Assembly: GCA_023228885.1 (NCBI GenBank) | Contig: JALOAJ010000003.1 | Span: 1-64,000, forward strand | DNA length: 64,000 nt | Origin: Bacillota bacterium | GTDB taxonomy: Bacteria; Bacillota; Clostridia; Monoglobales; Firm-18 | Reading direction: 5' to 3' | Shown here: positions 1 through 7,897 of the stretch, piece by piece | Numbering within the stretch: position 1 is the stretch's first letter | Layout of the letters: each line of letters starts with the position of its first letter | Position numbers and translations under genes: made by a program | The notes under the pieces: generated by a model | Database searches by the model: none | Told to the model about the DNA's origin: nothing | What the model saw: only the letters and a program-made list of their open reading frames with translations

Positions 1-192
1 GTTCTGAACACGCTTTAGTGTAAACGGAATAATTATCCAAGAATTTGTTAATACTTTTATCGCAGTGCAAGCAGGGCAACGCAGGAGTGCGACCCGACGC
101 GTGCTGTGGCTTTAGGCGGTGAAACGGTGGACTGTAGGGTTCGCCGTTTTACATTTTTCCACTTCACCGATAATGCCCCGGCGGATAAACTC

Positions 193-210
193 CCGCACCC
201 ACAGGTGCGG
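193..210. repeat. Perfect 7-bp hairpin near the transposase 3' end
   Basis: CCGCACC (193-199) and GGTGCGG (204-210) form a perfect stem with a 4-base loop, 14 bases past the transposase stop. No T-run follows on either strand, so it is not a standard intrinsic terminator. It may be part of the element's end structure. Confidence 0.45.
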
Positions 211-223
211 AACCCTCAAAATT

Positions 224-1375
224 TTATGCTACAAATCTATCTGCAAAATATATCATAATCTGACTATACGCCATGCTCCAATCGCGTGCTGGCATTGTCC
301 ACTTTTTCGTGATTTCCCTAACTGAAAGAAAAACTACCTTCCGTATAGAATCATCGGTGGGGAAAATCGCCTTTGCTTTTGTGAATTTCCACACCATTCG
401 ATGATATGCTTCCACTGCATTTGTCGTATAAATCAAGTGGCGTATCTCACTTGGAAACCCGAAAAACGTTGTAAGCTCAGCCCAATTTTCATCCCAAGAA
501 CGTAAAATCGCCGGGTACTTCTTATCCCATTTTTCCCGAAATTCCTCTTTTGCATACTCTGCATCATCAAGATTTACCGCACCATAGATTTTCTTCAGAT
601 CGACACAGATTGCTTTCCGTTCCTTGTATGAGACAAATTTCGTGGAATTTCTGATTTGATGGACTATGCAAAGCTGCTGCTTGGTCTTTGGGAAAACCGC
701 ATTTATCGCCTCGCTAAGTCCTTTTAAGTTATCGTGGCAGGCGATGAAAATGTCCGTGACACCGCGTTTTTTAAGGTCTGAACAGATTGACGCCCAAAAG
801 GACGCACCCTCGTTTTCGCTTATCCATATCCCTAAAATATCCTTTTGACCATCCATATCAATACCCAAAACTGAGTAGACGCATTTGTTGACAATTTGAT
901 TATCTTTGCGAGTTTTGAACACGATTCCGTCAAAATAAATGATCGGATAAATGCTCTCCAACGGGCGGGACTGCCATTCTGTTAGTTGGGGCAGGATTTT
1001 GTCTGTAATTCTGCTAATTAAAGCCGGTGATGCATCCACTCCACAGACATCACGAAGGTGATCTTCTATGTCGCGGGTGGACATTCCTTTTTGGTACATG
1101 GCTATCACTTGGTGTTCTAAATTGTTGCTTTTTGTCTGATATTTGCCTATTAATTGCGGCTCAAACTCGCCGTTTCGGTCTCGTGGTACTCGGATTTCAG
1201 TTTTCCCCATTTGCGTTTGAAGCGTTTTTTTGTTGTAACCATTTCGGCTGTTTCCACTTAAATCCCCCTTGGAACTGTGTTTATCATAGCCTAAATGCTC
1301 TTCCATTTCTGCTTCTAACATTTCTTCAATTGTTCCACCGAATAAACTTTTTAACATCGCATGGATATCTTCCAT
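224..1375 (-). CDS. IS256-family (Mutator-type) transposase, N-terminus cut by an upstream stop
   Basis: This is a DDE transposase that would cut and paste or copy its own element. The catalytic triad is visible as D149 (YFDGI), D215 (CHDNLKG) and E322 (NAVEAYHR), with the family's C-x2-H motif at residues 236-239. The ORF is 383 aa, slightly short for the family. Immediately upstream and in the same frame lies a 13-codon segment (MNEKANELARLLA) with its own AAGGAG site at 1440-1445 and ATG at 1427-1429. It ends at a TAG at 1388-1390, five codons before this Met. The original protein was therefore probably 401 aa and is now interrupted by an amber codon, although restart at 1375 could still give a nearly full protein. 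The call of a transposase is secure; activity is doubtful. Confidence 0.9.
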   Translation of the reverse strand: MEDIHAMLKSLFGGTIEEMLEAEMEEHLGYDKHSSKGDLSGNSRNGYNKKTLQTQMGKTEIRVPRDRNGEFEPQLIGKYQTKSNNLEHQVIAMYQKGMSTRDIEDHLRDVCGVDASPALISRITDKILPQLTEWQSRPLESIYPIIYFDGIVFKTRKDNQIVNKCVYSVLGIDMDGQKDILGIWISENEGASFWASICSDLKKRGVTDIFIACHDNLKGLSEAINAVFPKTKQQLCIVHQIRNSTKFVSYKERKAICVDLKKIYGAVNLDDAEYAKEEFREKWDKKYPAILRSWDENWAELTTFFGFPSEIRHLIYTTNAVEAYHRMVWKFTKAKAIFPTDDSIRKVVFLSVREITKKWTMPARDWSMAYSQIMIYFADRFVA

Positions 1376-1429
1376 ACTCTCACATTCCTACGCCAATAAT
1401 CTTGCGAGTTCGTTTGCTTTCTCGTTCAT
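1376..1429 (-). pseudogene. Detached 5' end of the transposase gene (in-frame TAG)
   Basis: These 18 codons are in frame with the transposase. They begin with ATG 9-10 bases after a good AAGGAG site (1440-1445) and contain a single TAG at 1388-1390. The short peptide has the look of the normal IS256 transposase N-terminus. The segment is best read as the original start of the gene, separated from the rest by one nonsense change. Confidence 0.65.
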
Positions 1430-1534
1430 TGATGATCATCTCCTTATCGGATATTATTACCAATTACACGGAAGTCTAAATGTCCTCGCAAAGCTTATCC
1501 TTTTGCCCCCATTTTGTTTGTGTAAAAATCAGTA

Positions 1535-2023
1535 TTAAAAATCCCTTGCCCACCTTTCGGTATTGCTACCATCAAGGTTTGCCTTGAAGTATCCGTCGTT
1601 TAATTCCAGTGTGCGATAAATAAGAAAATCATCAACAACATTTAACGATACACAATTTTCACTATCGATGATAAGTTCATTTTCGCTGCCATCCGTTTTC
1701 ATTCTGTAAATTCGCCCGTCATGCATTCGGTTTGAGTAATAAATATAGCCATTATGCAGGTTTTCCAACCCAAATGCTTCGGGTGAAACCAAAGTTTTGT
1801 CTGTACCGTCAGTTTTAATTTTATACAGACTATTATCGCCGTTAAAGTCTGTATAATACACATAATCCAATTCTACATTAATATTGGAGGAATATTCATT
1901 ATTAAGTTTAGTAATGTTTTCTCCGTTTAAATCCATTTTGTACAGGCTATCATTGTCCTCTGCATTTGAATAATAAATCCATCCGTTATCGATGGCAAAT
2001 CCAACTATGCTATTGGCAAGCAA
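1535..2023 (-). pseudogene. 3' half of a DUF5050-type lipoprotein gene
   Basis: This 162-codon open stretch continues, in the same frame, the lipoprotein gene that stops at 2063-2065. Thirteen in-frame codons lie between that stop and the first Met here. It carries repeated motifs of the type WIYYSN..DN.SLYK...DG, each about 40 residues, as seen in the DUF5050 beta-propeller-like family. It has no ribosome binding site or signal sequence of its own, so it is probably untranslated unless the upstream stop is read through. The function of these extracytoplasmic proteins is not known. Confidence 0.6.
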
Positions 2024-2062
2024 AACCCTACCTTTCCCATCTATGTCGGTCCTAAAAAACTT

Positions 2063-2500
2063 TCACCAATCGTTGTCATAGGCAAGTATATAAAATATAT
2101 TTTGCTCAGTAACGATTAGGTTATCGACATTCTTATTGATAATTCTCCCATTTTTAGTTCCATCTTCTCGTATTCTCCAGACCTTTCCGGGAATTCCGGC
2201 TGTATAATATATCCAACCATCCATATAGTTTAGATGATAGCTGTAATGCCCTCTGACCAGTTGTTCATTTTCACTGCCATCCGGCCTTTTCTTATAAAGA
2301 TGGTCGTTATCATCCCGATTTGTATAATAAATCCATCCATTATTAATTAGTACAAGACCACCCCTTTGGATGTTGCCATTTGTATTTCCTATCAGATGAT
2401 TTTGTAAGTTGATGTTTTCTTTTACAGATGAACAGCTTGTTAGCAAAAACAAGCATAGCGCTATGCACCAAACAAAAGTTACAGTGGCTTTTCTTTTCAT
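2063..2500 (-). pseudogene. 5' half of a DUF5050-type lipoprotein gene, ended by an in-frame TGA
   Basis: The first 23 residues form a lipoprotein signal peptide (hydrophobic segment, then LLTSC with Cys23 as the lipidation site). Three WIYY-type repeats follow. Translation ends at TGA 2063-2065, directly after a DNDW sequence that is itself the start of another repeat; the reading frame then stays open to 1535. An AGGAAGG site precedes the ATG. The gene lies 30 bp behind the 281-aa gene at 2531-3376, so the two were probably one operon. A shortened, secreted 145-aa lipoprotein may still be made. The call as a broken gene is an inference from frame continuity. Confidence 0.65.
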
Positions 2501-2530
2501 ACCAATACCTACCTTCCTGACTTTGCTAAG

Positions 2531-3376
2531 TCAATACCGTATTGCACCCAAAATGAATCTGTATATGGGAACCCGCCATTCCTCTTGCATTTTATAGTTC
2601 CAGTCTCCGTAAGACATGCCGATTAGGAAGGTTACAGAATCTTCAAAATAACTCCCTTCGCCAATTTGGTGCGCAAACTTCATTATACCCGTCTTCATGC
2701 TTTGTTGATAGTCAATCGCTGATTGTGCGTTGATATGAAGTTGATTCATAACCTCATCTTGCGCATATTTTATTGGCGTTTCATTTCTTGCTAACCGTCT
2801 AATCTCATTTGCTGTATTGTGCAATTCATCTCTATTGGACTGGCTGTCTGTACTCATCCACCGATTTCCTAAGTCCACCAGAATTTTGTAGGTACCTGAG
2901 TTCTCTCCAAACTCATCCCTATCTTTTGGTTGCGTAACACTCGTTTTAACCTCTTTTGAAATTAAGCTATTATTAGATGAATAATTTCCGCTGCTGCTAA
3001 GGCTATACCGCTCATTATTAACTAATGCCCCATAATCCCTTGCTTTGATTACATCATTGGTTTCATTTGCATTATACCATTGTTTTTTATAAATGTCACC
3101 TACTTTATTTTGGTGTTCTTTCGGTGAGCCATAGTATTTCATTGGCTGGGTTCGTTCAATATCAGTTCTTGCGGCAAGGTTCATTGCAAGCGGGTTGTTT
3201 ACAAGCGGTGGCAAAGTTACATGGGAAGCCCCATTTTTTACAACCCCCTCGTTAATCGCAGCAGACCGCTTAAATGTGTCTATTATCGGCGGCTTGGTTG
3301 TCCGAAATGATGTATTACCATATACAGGATGTGCAAAGTTTTCGTAAATGTTCTTTTTAGAATTTCTTGTTGACAT
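2531..3376 (-). CDS. Hypothetical protein, 281 aa
   Basis: I do not recognise this protein. The start is placed at the ATG at 3374-3376 because AAGGAGG lies 7-8 bases upstream; an earlier in-frame Met at 3403 has no such site. The protein is hydrophilic, rich in Asn, Ser and Lys. It has no signal peptide or membrane segment and contains a low-complexity Ser/Asn stretch in the middle (about residues 120-140). The C-terminal third (about 170-281) looks more ordered, with alternating helix-like segments and an aromatic tail (WRVPIYRF). It leads a two-gene operon with the lipoprotein behind it. It sits between an insertion sequence and the rpmH block, which suggests accessory DNA. Confidence 0.7.
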   Translation of the reverse strand: MSTRNSKKNIYENFAHPVYGNTSFRTTKPPIIDTFKRSAAINEGVVKNGASHVTLPPLVNNPLAMNLAARTDIERTQPMKYYGSPKEHQNKVGDIYKKQWYNANETNDVIKARDYGALVNNERYSLSSSGNYSSNNSLISKEVKTSVTQPKDRDEFGENSGTYKILVDLGNRWMSTDSQSNRDELHNTANEIRRLARNETPIKYAQDEVMNQLHINAQSAIDYQQSMKTGIMKFAHQIGEGSYFEDSVTFLIGMSYGDWNYKMQEEWRVPIYRFILGAIRY

Positions 3377-3465
3377 GCTATTAACCTCCTTTTTGCAAAA
3401 CAATGATATTCACCAAGTAGAATAAATTTAATCTTGCGTGGTGTTTGTTTTGCATTGTTATTGCC

Positions 3466-3482
3466 ATACCATATTATACCAT
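3466..3482 (-). promoter_or_regulatory. Extended -10 promoter with overlapping direct repeats (for the 281-aa gene)
   Basis: On the minus strand TGGTATAAT lies at 3473-3481, an extended -10 element. There is no good -35 hexamer. The -10 is embedded in a direct repeat, ATGGTAT-AAT-ATGGTAT, which could be a regulator site. The start codon is about 90 bases downstream. Confidence 0.5.
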
Positions 3483-3823
3483 ATATTTCGCAAAAAGTTT
3501 TCCGCACTTTTTCCACAGTAATAATTCAGACAGTTGATGTGCGAAATAAAATAGCAAGCTTAAGCAGCTCGTTTTCGATAAAACTTTATTATCAGAAATG
3601 TGGCGAATAAAGTTCCTTATTTAATTTCAGTTATGTATAACTTGTTGATCGAGCCTAACGCATCGTGAAAACAAAGGGCTGTAACGGTGAATTTGCCCTT
3701 ATGTGCCGATTTTATAGTAAGCATTTTCTGGTGAGCGAAATAACAGGTACAACAGGAAAAAATCGAAACTTAAACGAAGATTTTACTTTTAGGTTGGTAA
3801 AACCAAAGGGTATAAAAATTTTA
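3483..3823. other. Intergenic stretch without recognisable gene
   Basis: This stretch separates the divergent accessory operon from rpmH. It is AT-rich with several short inverted repeats around 3568-3625. One ORF-like stretch crosses it but has no ribosome binding site and runs through the rpmH promoter. There is one loose DnaA-box-like TTTTCCACA near 3510, but no cluster of such boxes. I see no dnaA gene and no convincing origin. Confidence 0.5.
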
Positions 3824-3852
3824 TTGACAAAAACATCATTTTATTATATAAT
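3824..3852 (+). promoter_or_regulatory. Sigma-A promoter for rpmH-rnpA
   Basis: TTGACA (3824-3829) and TATAAT (3847-3852) are both perfect hexamers with 17 bases between them. Transcription should begin near 3859 and give a leader of about 50 bases before rpmH. This is the best consensus promoter in the window, fitting a highly expressed ribosomal protein gene. Confidence 0.9.
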
Positions 3853-3912
3853 ATTTTTACTGTCAAAATACATGATGTTTATTATTACTCAAACAATTGG
3901 GAGGATATTAAG

Positions 3913-4047
3913 ATGGTTAGAACTTATCAACCGAAAAAAAGAAAGAGGAAGAAGGAACACGGGTTTAGAAAAAGGATGGCAACATCAAGCGGGAGAAAGG
4001 TTATTGCTCGCAGGCGCGCAAAAGGTCGTGCTCGTTTAACGGCATAA
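3913..4047 (+). CDS. rpmH: 50S ribosomal protein L34
   Basis: L34 is a small, very basic protein of the large ribosomal subunit. The 44-aa product starts MVRTYQPKKRKRKKEHGF and ends in an Arg-rich tail, exactly the length and pattern of bacterial L34. The ATG follows an AGGATATTAAG stretch, and the strong promoter lies about 60 bases upstream. rnpA follows after six bases, the usual pairing. dnaA, often upstream of rpmH, is absent. Confidence 0.96.
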   Translation: MVRTYQPKKRKRKKEHGFRKRMATSSGRKVIARRRAKGRARLTA

Positions 4048-4053
4048 GTTAGG

Positions 4054-4389
4054 GTGAAAAACACTATTTCGCTTAACCAAAATATGCTGTTTAAACGGCT
4101 TTATTATCGTGGAAAGCGTCAGCATAGCCCGATATTAGTTATGCACAGTATGCCGAACAGATTATCTTGCAATCGCCTTGGAATAACAGTCAGCAAAAAG
4201 CTTGGAAAGGCTGTAAAAAGAAACAAGGTGCGCAGGAGGATTTATGAGGCATTCCGTTTATATGAGCCTGTTTTGAAAGTCGGCCATGATATTGTTATTG
4301 TTGCAAAACAAAAGGCTTTGTTATCAGAGTTTGGTCAGTATTATAACGAAATTGGCGGGGTTTTAAAAAGGGCTAACCTGTTTAAATAG
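4054..4389 (+). CDS. rnpA: Ribonuclease P protein component
   Basis: This is the protein subunit of RNase P, which supports the RNA subunit in removing 5' leaders from tRNA precursors. The 111-aa basic protein contains the RNR signature (KAVKRNKVRRR, about residues 50-60) and the conserved NRLGITVSKK stretch just before it. The start is GTG at 4054, with GGG just upstream and rpmH ending six bases before. It is normally co-transcribed with rpmH. Confidence 0.96.
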   Translation: MKNTISLNQNMLFKRLYYRGKRQHSPILVMHSMPNRLSCNRLGITVSKKLGKAVKRNKVRRRIYEAFRLYEPVLKVGHDIVIVAKQKALLSEFGQYYNEIGGVLKRANLFK

Positions 4390-4522
4390 CATTTTATATT
4401 TTCATTAAAAGCGCCTTGCCAATTTGAAATAGGTGATTTTTTTAGGTATTGGCGTTTATCAAAGGAAATTAAGCGGTTATAAATAATTAATTGCCGCCTT
4501 TTTTAGAAATTGGGCTGTTTAT

Positions 4523-4732
4523 ATGAAATATATTTTCATTGCATTAATAAAATTTTACAGGCGGGCGATTTCACCATTAAAAAAGCCTTGTTGCCGCTTT
4601 GAACCTTCGTGTTCTTTGTATGCGCTTGAGGCGTTTGAGCGCTATGGGGTGTTTAAAGGGTTATTTTTATCTGTTAAAAGGGTTTTGAAATGTCACCCTT
4701 TTTGCAGCGGAGGATATGACGCCGTTCCGTGA
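4523..4732 (+). CDS. yidD: Membrane protein insertion efficiency factor YidD
   Basis: A 69-aa member of the YidD family, thought to assist YidC/Sec-dependent insertion at the inner face of the membrane. The family pattern is clear: an N-terminal amphipathic segment with FYRRAISPL, then CCRFEPSCSLYALEAFERYG and the C-terminal CHPFCSGGYDAVP. It sits between rnpA and yidC, as in most Firmicutes. A 133-bp spacer from rnpA has no clear promoter. Confidence 0.95.
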   Translation: MKYIFIALIKFYRRAISPLKKPCCRFEPSCSLYALEAFERYGVFKGLFLSVKRVLKCHPFCSGGYDAVP

Positions 4733-4915
4733 GCGGTTGCCATGATAAATACGCTAAAACGGTGTTGAAATGCAATTATTTTTCAAAGATTAAAAAGCAA
4801 AAAGCGATTTTGTGCAGTATTTTAAAACAAGTATGGAGGTATAAAAGGGCTGGATTTTCGAATTTGTAAATCTGACCGGTGGTATCTCCGCTAAGACAAG
4901 TAAAGGGGCGCATGC

Positions 4916-5815
4916 ATGGGATTTATTTCAAGACCGTTTGGATTATTTTTGTTTTGGCTTAACAATTTGCTTGGCAATTATGGTGCGGCATTAATCTTTT
5001 TTACCCTAATTGTTAGGATTATTTTGTTACCGCTTTCATTTAAACAGCAAAAATCAATGCAAGATACGCAAAAAATTCAGCCTGAATTGGCGCAATTAAG
5101 GGAAAAGTATAAAAACGACAAACAAAAGCTAAACGAAGAAACAATGAAGCTTTATAAAAAACATGAGATAAACCCTGCGGGCGGATGTTTCCCGCTTTTG
5201 ATACAGTTTCCCATAATAATAGGGTTATATCAAGCAATAATAAAACCGTTGACCTATATGTTCGGTTTATCCGAAACGCAGCTCTCGATGCTTATTGAAA
5301 AGGTGAACGAAGTGTTGGTGTCAAAGGGGCAGCAAGCGATTGGCGGAATAGGTCGTTTTGAAATTGCGGTTGCGCAAAATATGAAATATTTATCTGCGGA
5401 AACGCTTGAATCGGTTGGCTTATCGGCTGCTAAATTAATTAATTTTAACTTTTTAGGTCTTAATCTTGCAGAAGTGCCGAACTTGAATTTTATAACTGTT
5501 TTATGGATTATTCCCCTTTTGGCCGCGCTTACAACCTTTCTTTCAACAAAGGTTTCAACAGCCGCCAACGAAAGCAGTAAAACTGAAGATAGCGCGGCAT
5601 CTACTATGAAAACAATGAATGCTATTTTCCCGCTGATGACTGCGTGGTTTGCGTTTTCAATGCCGGCCGGTGTTGGGTTTTACTGGATATTGGGCAATGT
5701 AATACAAATAATTCAACAGCTTGTACTTAATAAATATTTTAGCATAAAGGCGGAAAGAAATCCGCTTGTTATTGATAATAAACCTTTTAGGGGAGGAGAC
5801 GGCAAACACAGATGA
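4916..5815 (+). CDS. yidC: Membrane protein insertase YidC/Oxa1
   Basis: YidC inserts and folds membrane proteins, alone or with SecYEG. The 299-aa protein has the Firmicute short form. It begins with a hydrophobic segment and lacks the large periplasmic domain of Proteobacteria. A first core helix is followed by the basic cytoplasmic hairpin (KQQKSMQDTQKIQPELAQL, about residues 42-60), then GGCFPLLIQFPII and further membrane helices up to residue 285. No lipobox is seen. An in-frame stop 15 bases upstream fixes the ATG at 4916, preceded by AAGGGG. Its last codon overlaps khpB (ATGA). Confidence 0.96.
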   Translation: MGFISRPFGLFLFWLNNLLGNYGAALIFFTLIVRIILLPLSFKQQKSMQDTQKIQPELAQLREKYKNDKQKLNEETMKLYKKHEINPAGGCFPLLIQFPIIIGLYQAIIKPLTYMFGLSETQLSMLIEKVNEVLVSKGQQAIGGIGRFEIAVAQNMKYLSAETLESVGLSAAKLINFNFLGLNLAEVPNLNFITVLWIIPLLAALTTFLSTKVSTAANESSKTEDSAASTMKTMNAIFPLMTAWFAFSMPAGVGFYWILGNVIQIIQQLVLNKYFSIKAERNPLVIDNKPFRGGDGKHR

Positions 5816-6441
5816 ATCAGATTAAAATAAGCGCAAAAACGGTGGATGAGGCAATTAGAAATGCTTTGGATGAGCTTGGCGAAACACTTGATAATGTTAC
5901 CATAGATATAGTCGAGGAAGGCACTAAAGGTCTTTTTGGTTTGGGTGGAAAAGAAGCGGTTGTTATTGTAACTGCTAAAGAAAAGGAAGAATCGCAAATC
6001 CAATTGGCAAAAAGTTTTGTTGATGGGCTTATTGATAAAATGGGCTTAATTTGCGAAACAGAGGTTAGCGATGATGAAGGTTTTATAAAAATTATCATTA
6101 CAGGTTCGGATGTCGGTGGTATAATAGGCAGACGGGGCGAAACTTTGGATGCGGTTCAATATCTTACAAATCTTTATGTTAACAAAGGAAAACATGGCGA
6201 AACCTATAAAAGAGTTCTGATTGATTCAGAAAATTACCGGGCAAAGCGCGAAGCAACCCTTGTTCGTCTTGCGAACAGTATGGCGGCAAAAGCGCTAAAA
6301 AACCATAGGGATATGATGTTAGAGCCGATGAATCCTTATGAAAGAAGAATTATTCATTCCACATTACAATCAAATTCAAAAATTATTACACGGAGTGTGG
6401 GTGAAGACCCAAACAGGAAGATAATTATCAGCCCCAAATAA
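5812..6441 (+). CDS. khpB: RNA-binding protein KhpB (Jag, SpoIIIJ-associated)
   Basis: Jag/KhpB is a cytoplasmic RNA-binding protein linked to cell elongation and division control, encoded next to yidC in most Firmicutes. Three parts are visible in 209 aa: the Jag-N domain (1-50, KTVDEAIRNALDELG and the KGLFGLGGKEA turn), a KH domain around 78-140 with GGIIGRRGETLDAVQYL, and a C-terminal R3H domain ending in GEDPNRKIIISPK. The start codon overlaps the yidC stop, indicating translational coupling. Confidence 0.95.
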   Translation: MNQIKISAKTVDEAIRNALDELGETLDNVTIDIVEEGTKGLFGLGGKEAVVIVTAKEKEESQIQLAKSFVDGLIDKMGLICETEVSDDEGFIKIIITGSDVGGIIGRRGETLDAVQYLTNLYVNKGKHGETYKRVLIDSENYRAKREATLVRLANSMAAKALKNHRDMMLEPMNPYERRIIHSTLQSNSKIITRSVGEDPNRKIIISPK

Positions 6442-6516
6442 TCGATAATTTGCTGTGCGGAAAATCTTATCTTTCGCTTTATATTCGGCTGAGTTAGACG
6501 AAAAAGGAATGTATGC

Positions 6517-7848
6517 ATGAACAATAGCGCCATCGCGGCAATTGCAACTGCTCCGGGAACAGCCGGCATAGGAATCATTCGGATTAGCGGAGATGATGCG
6601 CCGCAAATTGCTAAACAGGTTTTTAGCAAACCGATTATTGAAAACAGAAAAATGGTTTATGGCTCAATACTTCACGGCGACAAGGTTATTGACAGGGGTT
6701 TGGCTTGTTATTTTAAAGCCCCGAACAGCTATACAGGTGAGGATATTATAGAGCTTTTTTGTCATGGGGGCATTGTAGTTTGCAAAATGGCGCTTGAATC
6801 GGTATTGTCGTGCGGCGCTGTTTTGGCACAACCGGGAGAGTTTACACGCCGTGCATTTTTAAACGGACGCATGGATTTGGCACAAGCGGAAGCAGTTGGC
6901 GATTTAATCGACGCAAAAACAGAATCTGCGGTTTTTGCCGCCACAAATCAGCTTGACGGCAAGCTGTCAAAAAAAGTGTCTGATATAAGGTCTAAAATTA
7001 TGGATATTACCGCGCACCTTGCGGCGACTTTTGATTTTTCCGACGAAATAGAGCCGATTTTAAGCGAAGATTTGTTGTCTGTGCTTGAAACGGTAAAGAT
7101 TGATATTGATGCGCTTTTATCGACTGCTGATGATGGCTTGCTAATTAAAGATGGCATAAATGCAGCAATTGTCGGGGCGCCGAATGTCGGAAAATCCAGT
7201 TTTTTAAATTTGCTTGCGGGTGAGGACAGGGCAATTGTAACGGATATTGAAGGAACAACGCGAGATGTGCTTGAAATAGGCGTCAATATAAGGGGCTGTC
7301 GGCTAAACCTTCTTGATACTGCCGGAATTCGCAAAAGCCCTGATGTTATAGAACAATTAGGCGTGGAAAGGTCTGTCGGCGCTATTGAAAAAGCAGACAT
7401 TGTATTTTTGGTTGTTGACGGTTCAAGGGAATTAAACGCGCTTGACAAACGGGTTATTTCACTTATTGATGGAAAAAACACCATTTGCATAATAAATAAA
7501 TGCGATTTGCCGAAAAAGATTACTGCTGTGCCTTTTGAAAATAAGTTTGAAATTTCAGCATTGACAGGGTTGGGCTTAGATGAATTGTTATCTTTTATTT
7601 TTCAAAAATATTCAAAAGGGCATCTGTCTGCAAAAGTTTTAATTACAAACAATCGGCATAAAGAGGCGCTTATTTATTCAAAAAAGTTTATAAATAGTGC
7701 AATTTCTTCAACAACAAAGGGCTTGCCTGCCGATATTATATTGAGCGATTTGGAGCTTAGCCTTACCGCATTGGGCGAAATAGACGGGATGTCGGTGGGA
7801 GATGAAATATTAGAAAATATTTTTTCGCGCTTTTGCATAGGGAAATAA
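6517..7848 (+). CDS. mnmE: tRNA uridine-5-carboxymethylaminomethyl(34) synthesis GTPase MnmE
   Basis: MnmE works with MnmG to modify the wobble uridine of certain tRNAs. The 443-aa protein has the folate-binding N-terminal domain (1-118), a helical region, an inserted G domain with P-loop GAPNVGKSS (220-228), TTRD (247-250), DTAG (267-270) and NKCD (327-330), and the invariant C-terminal CIGK. Length and motifs are typical. Its usual partners mnmG and rsmG do not follow here; DUF1385 and prmC do. A 75-bp spacer separates it from khpB. Confidence 0.97.
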   Translation: MNNSAIAAIATAPGTAGIGIIRISGDDAPQIAKQVFSKPIIENRKMVYGSILHGDKVIDRGLACYFKAPNSYTGEDIIELFCHGGIVVCKMALESVLSCGAVLAQPGEFTRRAFLNGRMDLAQAEAVGDLIDAKTESAVFAATNQLDGKLSKKVSDIRSKIMDITAHLAATFDFSDEIEPILSEDLLSVLETVKIDIDALLSTADDGLLIKDGINAAIVGAPNVGKSSFLNLLAGEDRAIVTDIEGTTRDVLEIGVNIRGCRLNLLDTAGIRKSPDVIEQLGVERSVGAIEKADIVFLVVDGSRELNALDKRVISLIDGKNTICIINKCDLPKKITAVPFENKFEISALTGLGLDELLSFIFQKYSKGHLSAKVLITNNRHKEALIYSKKFINSAISSTTKGLPADIILSDLELSLTALGEIDGMSVGDEILENIFSRFCIGK

Positions 7849-7897
7849 AAGCGTGGGAATGCTTGATATATTTATATAAATCCGAGGTGATATATAG

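Larger units (their letters stand above)
129..1485 (-). mobile_element. IS256-family insertion sequence, ends uncertain
   Basis: An IS256-type transposase gene fills this interval. At the right end the minus strand reads GGACATTTAGACTTCCGTG from position 1485 inward. At the left the plus strand reads GGACTGTAGGGTTCGCCGT from position 129 inward. The two share roughly 60 percent of positions over about 25 bases, which is compatible with imperfect terminal inverted repeats. The resulting length, near 1.36 kb, suits the family. No 8-9 bp target duplication is visible outside these ends, so the boundaries are a guess. Confidence 0.4.

Noticed and set aside
1027..1479. 150-aa frame antisense to the transposase
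   Set aside because: Shadow of a well-supported gene on the other strand, without RBS.
2063..2065. TGA read as an amino acid (alternative code or selenocysteine)
   Set aside because: TGA ends many genes here in ATGA overlaps, Trp is coded by TGG, and no selenocysteine insertion stem was recognised; a nonsense change is simpler.
3404..3823. Possible replication origin upstream of rpmH
   Set aside because: Only one loose DnaA-box-like sequence was seen, with no cluster, no dnaA and no dnaN.
3665..4039. 124-aa open frame over the rpmH promoter and gene
   Set aside because: It lacks a ribosome binding site, runs through the perfect -35/-10 and is out of frame with rpmH, which is certain.
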